Source: Sipunculus nudus
Taxonomy: Eukaryota; Annelida; Sipuncula; Golfingiida; Sipunculidae
Assembly (NCBI GenBank): GCA_026874595.1
Contig: CM049310.1
Span: 78,301,056 to 78,365,055, forward strand
Length of the DNA stretch: 64,000 nucleotides
Direction: 5' to 3'
Shown here piece by piece: positions 57,201 through 62,904 of the stretch. Positions within the stretch are counted from its first letter, which is position 1. Every line of letters starts with the position of its first letter. The notes beneath the pieces were generated by a model, which was given only the letters and a program-made list of their open reading frames with translations, did not search any database and was not told where the DNA came from. The translations under genes and the position numbers were made by a program.

Positions 57201-59886
57201 AATTTTTTTTTCTCATTGAAGAAAATTTCAGAAAGGAAAGTTCTTCAAAAACTAAATCTCGCTTAAACTTATACACTCCTGACTTTTGTACACCATCCTC
57301 AGCCCAAGCTTACCCTAAAAACTTCAGTTTCAGCTGTAAGGGGCATCTGGTTTTTGAAGCTGTATGCTGGGGCACATGGTTCTGCAGAACTAAAGCAAGG
57401 ATTTGCCAATCTGCAAAAAAAAGAATTGGTATCAGAAATATGCCATTCTTTGCATAAGCCTAGTAATATGCAAAGTATGTAAATCATCTTTTATCTATTA
57501 AATGGATTCCAAAAAGCATGGTTTATCATTTCATTTCAAAGTAGCATGGGCTTTGTTTCACATGAAAATTTAAGGGGAATAAAAGGCACCAGGGCTTCAG
57601 GCCGAAACACCTAATTAATTCATTCTCACTTTAGTGTTGGGCTATTAATAAATCAAGTAGCCAATCTGTCTATCCAAACCAGAGTTAACTTCAGAGGTGT
57701 ATCCAGCGGGATGCTGCAGGGGGCCTTGCCGCCTCCCCGCCAAACTTTGCAAGTAATACAGAGGGAAAACTTTCCAGACAGTAATATCTGCTAAGAAAAT
57801 TAAATTATAATTGTAATTACAAAAATATGGAAATTTCAGGCATATTTACATCATATTTCATTACTGAACAAGTACACTTTCATGAGCAGGTAAAAAATAT
57901 TCCTCTTGTTTCAGTCCTATAATGGTATAAAGATACTGGAGGAGGCTGATTATATATTTATATATGTACTCCTTGGCCAGCGGATATGGTGTACCCAAAA
58001 CCCCGCCCTTCCTAGCCCCCCCCCCCCCCCAAATCCCTCCTATCATCCCCCCAGGCACCCCCTTCTGTAAATCCGGGCAATACCACTGTTATCATCCATA
58101 AGCTAACTTGTGAACAGATGGGCCCTGACATTGAACTTTGACCTTGTGACCCCAAAACTGAAAAGAATTCTCCTCTATTGGCAGGTGATTCACATGGGGA
58201 AGATGGAAGGTTTGTGATTAAAAAAATAGGCTTAAAATGCATCCATAATCTTTTTAAAGAATTGAGTTGACTTTCAGTCAGCTGAGCTATAAACTGTAGC
58301 TGTCATCATAAAGCTTCACTCTATTCGTCCTTCTGGGAATATTGTGGAAGTGAAATAAATTAAAGCCGACTATTCACAGAAAACCATCAAAAATTAAAAC
58401 CACAGAAAAATAACCAAAAATTCTTCAACATTCCTGAAAGTTTAGTTGATTTAACTGATAAATACCATTATATAATGAGTTTATAAAAATGAAAAAAAAT
58501 ATACTGAAATTTCACATTTATTTTTCTCCTCACTCCTGTCAAGCTGGCTGTTGGCAATTTTCCTAAGTATCAAGGCTTCATGTGTCCAGACAGTGTCCAG
58601 CTTGCCATCAGTCAGAATAAAAATCATATCTTTGAATTTAAAAAATGTTATTATTGACTAGAATTTTTTCTGCTAATTAACAGTCAAAAGAACATAAGTT
58701 CAGTAATGTCAAAGAAGTTAGTTGATTTCCATTGGTTTTTGGTTGATTCAAGGTGTGTTTCTGTGTTTTTTGTTGGTGTCCTGTAAATACTCCGACCATA
58801 TATACACTGCACTTGCACACACAGGAAAAATGTTGCACAGAACTCCAAGACACACACTTTTCTTTGCTTTACAATTGCTCTTAAAATTTAATTCACACAT
58901 ATGCATCATATGCAAACAATACACCATTTGCTTGTCAAGGCAAAGTGGCTCTTACTCTTAATAAACAAGAGGTCATTTTACGTTCCTACTTTCATCCTGC
59001 TTCATCCATAGGGTATAGGGTCTCCTTACCCAGGATTTAGGATCCAGGATTTAGGAAAAGGGGGGGTCCAACCAATAAAGACAATCGAAAACCCTTAAAA
59101 AAAGGTCCTCAGGTCTGAAAAGGGGGGGGGGGGGGTCCAGGTGGCAAAATTTTGTCTAAAGCCCTTGAAAAAACGTTGTTTCTGATGACAAAAGGGGGGG
59201 TCCAGACTCCCTGGACCCCCCTGGATCCGCTTCTGTCCTCTTTGACCTGTTTGCACTGATTGAAGAATGTATCACAGAGGTGTTAGGCTAAAAATTAAGG
59301 TATAGTTCTGAGGCACTTTTTTCAGAAATCAGTGTGTGCAGGCAGTATTTTAATTTTTGACCTTTTTGTATGTTTTGATAAAAATGTCAAATGATCAGGG
59401 AAAGGCATGAAAAAAAAACAAATTTTTTTGCTTAACAGGTAAAAGCACCACATAAATTGTATTATTTATCTTCTTCAAAGATAAATATCAAAATAAAAAT
59501 GTTTAATGCGGGGGTTAAAATATACGCGGGCAGTGCCTGAGAACCATACCTTTTATTTTTCTTGGCCTTACTGGGTTAATCTACAATAAATATTGAAGGG
59601 GTTGACTAGAGTGTCTTACAAGTTGATGCCTTGGAGATGATAAGATATACAGCTTTAGCAGACTCTTCATAGGCATTAGCCCCCGAATAGATTTTACAAT
59701 AAACTGTAACATATATTAGTTCCAGTCGCACAGACATACAAACACATGCCATGCAGGGAACATATTCATAGTTAATTATAAATACGTGCCTTTCAGGAAC
59801 AGTGCTGACATATGGCATTGTCATCTTGTCCACAAATGAGCCAAACCCAAGACGGAAGTTGGTCGTGATTTTTGACATCTCTTCCG
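36514..59886 (-). CDS. ITGB: Integrin beta subunit, 3' part (17 exons, 5' end beyond window)
   Basis: Exons on the - strand: 59886-59790, 57410-57314, 55715-55629, 54729-54646, 54112-54035, 53093-52908, 51204-51128, 50607-50556, 50036-49890, 49084-48945, 46570-46410, 45953-45844, 45205-45113, 39856-39736, 38774-38667, 38200-38034, 36582-36514. They join to 1874 nt: two bases of a split codon, 623 codons and TAG; every phase closes. Order: beta-I domain (from [20 protein letters not shown]), hybrid return strands, four Cys-rich I-EGF modules, beta-tail, one helix ([20 protein letters not shown]), DRREYAKF, then NPLY and NPAF. Beta subunits pair with an alpha chain in the plasma membrane to bind matrix ligands; the tail binds talin and kindlin. 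The N-terminal 200 or so residues (PSI, hybrid start, DxSxS metal site) lie right of the window. It resembles beta-1/beta-PS type chains. Confidence 0.95.
36583..38033 (-). other. Intron with (TA)n and family K-like sequence
   Basis: Includes a (TA)n tract at 37196-37251 and, from 37440 to about 37950, a stretch that starts TGCCCAATCACCTATAAAGC and ends ATGTCCCTTTAA, which resemble the ends of family K. Donor GTGAAT follows ACG at 38034. Confidence 0.6.
38034..38200 (-). CDS. ITGB: Integrin beta exon: transmembrane helix and proximal tail
   Basis: 55 codons after a split one: [20 protein letters not shown], then the helix [10 protein letters not shown], then [19 protein letters not shown]. 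The salt-bridge motif of human beta chains (HDRREFAKFE) is kept as [10 protein letters not shown]. Acceptor TTTATTTCAG. Confidence 0.95.
38667..38774 (-). CDS. ITGB: Integrin beta exon: end of beta-tail domain
   Basis: Reads [20 protein letters not shown], then [15 protein letters not shown]. The CxFxDxxxCxxxFxY pattern matches the human CKEKDVDDCWFYFTY region. Acceptor GTGACCTTTCAG, donor GTAAGT. Confidence 0.92.
38803..38850 (+). repeat. Family K end fragment
   Basis: GGCCCAATCACCTATAAAGC, then ATGTTGAATTAACA, nearly identical to 37442-37475. Confidence 0.6.
39122..39680. repeat. C-run and GAGTC/CAAGTC-rich repeat in integrin intron
   Basis: A 17-nt C run (39122-39138) is followed by degenerate short repeats (AAGTCCAAGTC, GAGTCTAAG, GACTCAAGATGG) at 39230-39360 and 39560-39655. 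A frame reading acidic Asp/Leu-rich protein on the - strand arises from this simple repeat and is not an exon. Confidence 0.6.
39736..39856 (-). CDS. ITGB: Integrin beta exon: beta-tail domain
   Basis: 40 codons and one base: [20 protein letters not shown], then [20 protein letters not shown]. The Cys spacing fits the family's CxxxCxxxxxCVxCxxF. Acceptor CTTGTTTCAG, donor GTAAGT. Confidence 0.94.
39857..41070 (-). other. Integrin intron, right of family R
   Basis: Part of the 5.3-kb intron 39857-45112. Contains a 17-nt C run (40235-40251) and imperfect repeats of GGCCTCAGAGG and TGTGACTC at 40740-40860. No exon recognised. Confidence 0.5.
41071..41387 (+). repeat. Repeat family R, copy 1, left piece
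   Basis: Matches 62472-62790 almost throughout: TGATTTGATTGGCTGGTACA, CATGTGACATCATGGA, GCATGTTGTTTTTATTCTCT. Interrupted by element B2. Confidence 0.85.
41388..44695 (-). mobile_element. Repeat family B, copy 2, inverted, with nested family A
   Basis: Reverse-complement partner of 24118-26572; near-identical long stretches include the CACCATCGCATAAGCTCACA end and the internal AACGGCTGGAGCTATCATCA unit. The copy is longer because element A3 (41575-42459) is inserted in it. Its left 190 bp (41405-41574) does not align well with B1, so that side may have been rearranged. Confidence 0.8.
41575..42459 (-). mobile_element. Repeat family A, copy 3, inverted (885 bp)
   Basis: Read on the - strand it starts ATTGTATCCGCCAAAACAGA and ends CACATAGTGGCTTGTCGACT. 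Perfect GGTGGCGCCACC at 41860-41871 and 41988-41999; a damaged one near 42137. Shorter than copies 1 and 2 because it has fewer internal units. Confidence 0.8.
44698..44814 (+). repeat. Repeat family R, copy 1, right piece
   Basis: Matches 62788-62904 (TTATGTAAATTCTATAT, CAATTATGTTA, GATAATATAATGA). With the left piece it totals 434 bp against 433 bp for the uninterrupted copy. Confidence 0.8.
45113..45205 (-). CDS. ITGB: Integrin beta exon: I-EGF4
   Basis: 31 codons: [20 protein letters not shown], then [11 protein letters not shown]. The pattern CNGxGxCxCGxCxC...GxxCExC is diagnostic. Phase 0 on both sides; acceptor TTTTGCAG, donor GTAAGG. Confidence 0.95.
45206..45843 (-). other. Integrin intron, unassigned
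   Basis: AT-rich intron; nothing recognised. Confidence 0.5.
45844..45953 (-). CDS. ITGB: Integrin beta exon: I-EGF3/4
   Basis: [20 protein letters not shown], then [16 protein letters not shown]. It completes the split Gly codon of the previous exon to give [11 protein letters not shown]. Acceptor ATTCATCTAG, donor GTGAGG. Confidence 0.93.
46410..46570 (-). CDS. ITGB: Integrin beta exon: I-EGF2/3
   Basis: [20 protein letters not shown], then [19 protein letters not shown] and ETCG. Human beta-1 has CSNNGECVCGQCVC...YSGKFCECDNFNC at this place. Acceptor TTCAATTTCAG, donor GTAGTG. Confidence 0.94.
46740..46990 (-). mobile_element. tRNA-derived SINE (head at 46921-46984)
   Basis: On the - strand the head reads ATGGCTCAGGGGCAGAGCAC (A-box-like TGGCTCAGGGG) and, about 35 nt on, GAGTTCAAATCTC (B-box-like). 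It does not fold as a functional tRNA with a complete acceptor stem. The tRNA-unrelated body runs towards 46740. Confidence 0.6.
46991..48113 (-). other. Integrin intron, unassigned
   Basis: AT-rich. 47430-47600 is less AT-rich but has overlapping ORFs on both strands and no family signal. Confidence 0.5.
48114..48398 (+). mobile_element. Repeat family I, copy 2 (MITE, about 285 bp)
   Basis: TTAGGCCAAAAATTAAAAGT then ATGGTTCTCAGGCAC at the left, GTGCCTGAGAACCATACTTT at the right: an inverted repeat of about 30 bp. Uninterrupted. Confidence 0.8.
48598..48692 (-). repeat. Repeat family M, copy 1
   Basis: CCCATTCACTGGTATTAGGG then CCTTTGTTCTAGGCA matches 52612-52702. The second copy ends GGGATTCAACCC, reading GGTTGAATCCC on the - strand, which resembles a tRNA B-box, so a SINE origin is possible. 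Confidence 0.6.
48945..49084 (-). CDS. ITGB: Integrin beta exon: I-EGF1/2
   Basis: [20 protein letters not shown], then [20 protein letters not shown]. Phase 0 start; the last two bases (AT) complete ATG with the next exon. Acceptor GTAAACAG is purine-rich and weak, but phase and homology support it. Donor GTGAGT. Confidence 0.92.
49085..49889 (-). other. Integrin intron, unassigned
   Basis: AT-rich; nothing recognised. Confidence 0.5.
49890..50036 (-). CDS. ITGB: Integrin beta exon: hybrid domain to I-EGF1
   Basis: 49 codons: [20 protein letters not shown], then [20 protein letters not shown] and QCGCEKIG. Human beta-3 reads FDVTVRVTGCPQNP...PVGLKDSLIVQVTFDCDC here. Phase 0 on both sides. 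Confidence 0.95.
50556..50607 (-). CDS. ITGB: Integrin beta mini-exon: hybrid domain
   Basis: 52 nt: [24 protein letters not shown] is the conserved hybrid-domain motif of beta chains. Found by phase: previous exon leaves two bases, this one supplies one. Acceptor CATTTCCAG, donor GTAAGT. Confidence 0.93.
51128..51204 (-). CDS. ITGB: Integrin beta exon: hybrid domain return strand
   Basis: [20 protein letters not shown], then TSKCTG, aligning to the [23 protein letters not shown] segment type of human beta-1 in order and spacing. Acceptor CCTTTTACAG, donor GTAAGC. Confidence 0.92.
51640..52110 (-). repeat. Repeat family N: three tandem units of about 160 bp
   Basis: Each unit has an AGGTCAnnnTGACCT-type palindrome (51709-51723, 51864-51878, 52029-52043) followed by TTTCAGGTTNCCAAG-like sequence and CTCCATGGCAAC or similar. 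Lies in the integrin intron 51205-52907. Confidence 0.65.
52111..52907 (-). other. Integrin intron with family M, copy 2
   Basis: AT-rich apart from the family M copy at 52612-52702 (CCATCCACTGGTATTAGGGG, CCTTTGTTCTAGGCAC). Confidence 0.55.
52908..53093 (-). CDS. ITGB: Integrin beta exon: end of beta-I domain and hybrid domain
   Basis: 62 codons: [20 protein letters not shown], then [20 protein letters not shown] and [17 protein letters not shown]. The human equivalent is [25 protein letters not shown] type sequence. Phase 0 at both sides; acceptor CCTTTTAG. Confidence 0.96.
53342..53760 (+). mobile_element. Repeat family D, copy 4 (419 bp)
   Basis: CTATAGTCCATTCCCCTGCC then CCTGTCCACCTGATTTTTTG at the left and AAAAAACAGGTGGACAGGGA then CAGTGGAACAGACTGTAA at the right. 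Inside, near 53640-53670, GTATCCAGACTTTGTCTGGG then GATAC forms a short hairpin reminiscent of the family A end. Confidence 0.8.
54035..54112 (-). CDS. ITGB: Integrin beta exon: beta-I domain
   Basis: 26 codons: [20 protein letters not shown], then THALLQ. GGIVxPNDGxCHL is a signature of the beta-I domain. Phase 0 on both sides. Confidence 0.96.
54173..54261. repeat. (TA)n microsatellite, about 88 bp
   Basis: Uninterrupted TA dinucleotides in the intron just beyond the previous exon. Confidence 0.95.
54646..54729 (-). CDS. ITGB: Integrin beta exon: beta-I domain
   Basis: 28 codons: [20 protein letters not shown], then YHFAGDGL. It matches [25 protein letters not shown]; the Asp of STDA and of AGDG belong to the metal-site region. 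Phase 0 on both sides. Confidence 0.96.
54868..55123 (-). repeat. Repeat family J, copy 1
   Basis: Shares TTAGTTGATTTCCA, TTGTCCGACCA-like, AATTCTAAGACATACA and CATATGCAAACAATA with 58707-58975 in the same order, at roughly 70 per cent by eye. Confidence 0.6.
55290..55480 (+). repeat. Repeat family L, copy 2
   Basis: Partner of 5237-5410: CTGTCTGACTTG, CAAGGTTAAGTTTTAATGCT, GGTAATATGACTTCTTTGC. Confidence 0.5.
55629..55715 (-). CDS. ITGB: Integrin beta exon: beta-I domain metal-site loop
   Basis: 29 codons: [20 protein letters not shown], then ALMQVLVCK. SGNLDxPEGGFDAxMQ contains the Asn, Asp, Pro and Glu that coordinate the SyMBS and MIDAS ions in solved beta-3 structures, all kept here. 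Confidence 0.97.
55843..55904 (-). mobile_element. tRNA-derived SINE head
   Basis: On the - strand: TGTGGTCTAGGTGCAGGATT (A-box-like), then GAGTTCAAATCTCAGC (B-box-like), sharing the B-box segment with the SINE at 46921. Not an intact tRNA. Confidence 0.55.
55905..57313 (-). other. Integrin intron, unassigned
   Basis: AT-rich; ORFs at 56309, 56610 and 56675 overlap and have no family signal. Confidence 0.5.
57314..57410 (-). CDS. ITGB: Integrin beta exon: specificity-determining loop
   Basis: [20 protein letters not shown], then [12 protein letters not shown]. The Cys pair (CFSSAEPC) is the disulfide loop that shapes ligand choice, equivalent to CTSEQNC in human beta-1 (one residue longer here). 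Acceptor TTTTTTTGCAG, donor GTAAGC. Confidence 0.94.
57411..58706 (-). other. Integrin intron, unassigned
   Basis: AT-rich with a 15-nt C run (58016-58030) and GC-richer sequence around it. No exon recognised. Confidence 0.5.
58707..58975 (-). repeat. Repeat family J, copy 2
   Basis: Partner of 54868-55123 (TTAGTTGATTTCCATTGG, AACTCCAAGACACACAC, CATATGCAAACAATACACC). Confidence 0.6.
59031..59235 (+). mobile_element. Repeat family E, copy 3
   Basis: CCAGGATTTAGGATCCAGGA at the left and CCCCCTGGATCCGCTTCTG at the right. Contains a 14-nt G run at 59122-59135. The left end is partly duplicated. Confidence 0.75.
59283..59570 (+). mobile_element. Repeat family I, copy 3 (288 bp)
   Basis: TTAGGCTAAAAATTAAGGTA at the left, GTGCCTGAGAACCATACCTT then CTTGGCCTTA at the right. 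Uninterrupted copy; the ATGATCAGGGAAAGGCATGA segment is shared with copy 1. Confidence 0.8.
59790..59886 (-). CDS. ITGB: Integrin beta, 5'-most exon in window: beta-I domain
   Basis: [20 protein letters not shown], then [11 protein letters not shown] and the first two bases of Arg. It matches [20 protein letters not shown] in human beta-1. Acceptor CTTTCAAAG. The donor is GC (exon ...GAAAG, then GCACGTAT), since the only nearby GT would shift the frame. The exon upstream, with DLYYLMDLS, is not in the window. Confidence 0.93.
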
Positions 59887-60660
59887 CTTTGAAAGAAACA
59901 GGTTAATATCAATTGATCGAGGTGTTTGTTGGTGCAAAGCTAAATTTTGCCCCTTTCACACATTCACGTCTGATCTTTAGTTAGCCACGTACAGCAGCAA
60001 TATCCAACAGTTGCGTTTTGCAAAGTTTTCGGAGAACGTGTTTGGCCTCTGAAGTGCGCTCATAATTTATGTGCATTGTCCGATTTCTTGGACTCAATAT
60101 TATAAGGCCCTGCCATGGCCAGTGCGTTTGAAAGTTTTTCACTCGGTTTCACGTCTACAAAATGGCCGTTTTCGAAAGCGTTTCCGTACCCGCGGCTACA
60201 TGGTCCAGTTTTCATAAAACGTATCAGTTTCCGCACGCCGCACCCACTCTGCGCCGCATAAGTGGACACACTCCTTCTTTATTCCTTATGCGCGATTTAG
60301 AACGCGTCCGCATTCGCACCCGAATCCATATCTATCCCGCAGGCCGCATAATGGGCACACAGCTTTAGTCCTTCAGGGTTGGACCCCTCCTTTTTTGTGA
60401 ATCCTGGATCTGCCCCTGCCGTGCGTTATTAGTGCGTCCACGACGCCCACTGTTCGTCTTGTTAGGTTGTTGATACGTTTATATTGTGACCATTTTAAGT
60501 TATTTCGCGTCAATTTTACGACGACCCGTTTTCGTCTGTTGTATATAGTGTTTCCCTCTAGGATTTTTCCCACAGATAATAGAAAACAATACAGAGATTT
60601 AAGTTTTAAATTACCAAAATTGCCGTAAGATCGGTCCATCTAATACTTACAAAAGGAATT
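59887..60660. other. CpG-dense patch upstream of the last visible integrin exon
   Basis: From about 59985 to 60550 CpG is frequent (for example GCGCGATTTAGAACGCGTCC), unlike the rest of the window. Contains the repeated motif CCGCATAAGTGGACACACTC / CCGCATAATGGGCACACAGC at about 60255 and 60343, and a GTAAGTATT donor-like site on the - strand near 60651. No integrin coding sequence. It may be a young mobile element or an internal promoter. Confidence 0.4.
60378..60419 (-). mobile_element. Repeat family E, fragment
   Basis: GGGTTGGACCCCTCCTTTTT, then AATCCTGGATCTGCCCCTG: one end of the element only. Confidence 0.65.
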
Positions 60661-61012
60661 CGGTTCACGTTTGTTCGCAATGTTCTCTAAAACCGCGTTG
60701 TGTACAATATTGTGTCATACATCATTTTAAAGGTCATTATCCCCGCAGTGACATGGGCGATATGAAAATAAAGAATTTTTAATATACATATAATTTTGAG
60801 TGATTTTTCCGGGGGTTTTTTACCGAGCACAGCCCAACTGCCTTCGGCATACACCGGAATGCGTGCATCGTGGCCACTTAACCTCTAACACTAAGGACTA
60901 TTGTTCATATGAATAACGCTTGCTTTCAATGAGGGATTTGACCCCGTGCGTGGTCAGTAAAAGAGAAAAACAAAAATGAAATTTTAAAATTCTTTATGAA
61001 ATGGAGAGTTCA

Positions 61013-61190
61013 ACCCAGGAGGATTAATGACAAAACCTAATTCAAGGTCCCAATTTCAGGAACAGGGCTGGGGTGGTGGTGGGGGTTTCAGGCCTCAAAA
61101 TTTGTCTGATACGGAAAAAAAAGGTTGCGGTGACTGAAAATGGGATACGGACCCACTGCATGGAGTCCCGCTGGGTCCGCTTCTGCTGCT
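61013..61190 (+). mobile_element. Repeat family E, copy 5 (degenerate)
   Basis: GTTCAACCCAGGAGGATTAA at the left and GCTGGGTCCGCTTCTGCTGC at the right, with the AAAAAGG core. The outermost CAGGGG end is lost. Confidence 0.6.
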
Positions 61191-61760
61191 TACGATGTAT
61201 GCATATTTCTGTTTCCTTCTTCAGGAAAAGTTTCCTTGCAACGTACATATAATTAGTCTTTCATGTGTTCCTCACATCAAACTATTCTTTATACGTCCAA
61301 CGATAGAAACCAGTCAAATATCAACGAAACACTGTATGCCTCCGCGTCTCATTCTGGTTCGCAATTTAAACCATCACTGACCAGGTCTTCAAGGTAAACA
61401 AACCGGGGTATGATTTTTGCCACGAGCACAGCGCCACAAAATATCAGTAAAAATATTTGTACATATCGTATTCTGAGAGAACCCCACTAAAAATCTATAT
61501 TTTCTTTTAGCTAGTAACATTATACTGCCAGTCTAATAGTTAGACGTGATAAACGGGGTGCTACAAGGGTCGCGGCAAGCTACTGAACTTCGCCTTAAAT
61601 CGATTATCCTTTAGCCCCTAACACGTCTAAATGACTTAATCTAGTGCTGCCCAGTCGTGGGCCAGTGGCCCACGTCCGCACCATTCCAGTGCACGCAGAA
61701 GAGTGAGGAGGCCTGAACATTCCCGGCTGCAGGCTAGCCTACTTGACAATAGTTGTGGCA
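61191..61760. other. Integrin intron or upstream region, unassigned
   Basis: Less AT-rich than most of the window; no exon recognised. Confidence 0.45.
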
Positions 61761-61870
61761 TTAATGGGTCAGTCTAAATACTGATAGCTGAGGGGTAGTA
61801 GGCCTGGTGGGGTTTCATTAATGGTTCAGTCCAAATACTAATAGCTGAGGGGTAGTAGGCCTGATGTCTT
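61761..61870 (+). repeat. 57-bp tandem duplication
   Basis: TTAATGGGTCAGTCTAAATA at 61761 and TTAATGGTTCAGTCCAAATA at 61818, each followed by ATAGCTGAGGGGTAGTAGGC. Confidence 0.85.
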
Positions 61871-62471
61871 ACATCCCGATCGTAATACGTTTAGTATGTG
61901 TTTTGTACGTCTTTTATACGTCTTGGGTAACGTGAATATAACTAGCCTCTTTATCGACCTCGGATGGCTTGAATAGATTTCATTTAAGTCTTACTTCGAT
62001 GAGTAAAATAAAGCTAATGCCAGCTATTGCCAGACAGATTTCAGTGACAATGTATGCATGTTACATATGCATTGTTTCAAACCAGAGTGCTCATCGGCCA
62101 GTACAAGCATGCAGTTGAAGATGGACTTAAAATCTGCTGGCCATGCCAGCTTCAAGAACTTCCATTGCCTCATACTTAGTGGTAAAATATATACATATAA
62201 AACGATGCGAATTTAAACTTAGGGTTGTTCCTATATCAGGCAGCTGTAAGTATAAGAATAAGTGATGGACAGAGTCAATTTAAGACCTATGGAAAAAAAG
62301 TATCAAAAATATAATCTATAATATTAAAATGTAGTTCCCAAAAACGTATTGGGAAACGTGCAACAGATGCCGTGAACTTGCATACAAGAATCTAATTAGG
62401 ACATCCTGGACGCAGGAACAACGTATGAAACACATCAAGGTCAGGACAGGTTGAGGTTAGGAAGTCAACGT
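61871..62471. other. Unassigned
   Basis: AT-rich; no gene or repeat partner seen. Confidence 0.45.
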
Positions 62472-62904
62472 GTTTGTTGTGTGAATGGAGGATTTCATCC
62501 AGATTAAAGACTTTGCCCTGATTTGATTGGCTGGTACACATGTGACATCATGGATTGAACTTTATCAACAACTCAGATCTGGTAATGCATGTTGTTTTTA
62601 TTCTCTGCTGAAAATTTGGGACTGGCAGTGGCAGAAATACTGTGCTTTTACTGAGATCTAGAATTTTTAGTCACAGGGGATTACCAAGTGTGAAGTCACT
62701 GCCGAGTTGACCGTGTTCATGGATGTACTTATAGTTTTTGAAAAAATTACACAACCTCATGTTTTTAATGGAGAAATAGATAGAAATAATTGTTTTTCCT
62801 CCAGGAATTGGGCTCATTTATGTAAAATCTATATTGATATTTCTTTCCTAATCAATTATGTTACGTGATAAAATAATGAAATTTGAAATAAGTCAGCTTG
62901 ACCT
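62472..62904 (+). repeat. Repeat family R, copy 2 (uninterrupted)
   Basis: 433 bp matching 41071-41387 plus 44698-44814 joined. It shows what the other copy looked like before B2 was inserted. No terminal repeats are evident, so the class is unknown. Confidence 0.8.

Noticed and set aside
60060-60639. Missing N-terminal integrin exons upstream of 59886
   Set aside because: Neither strand shows the DLYYLMDLS or PSI-domain cysteine patterns anywhere in 59887-64000.
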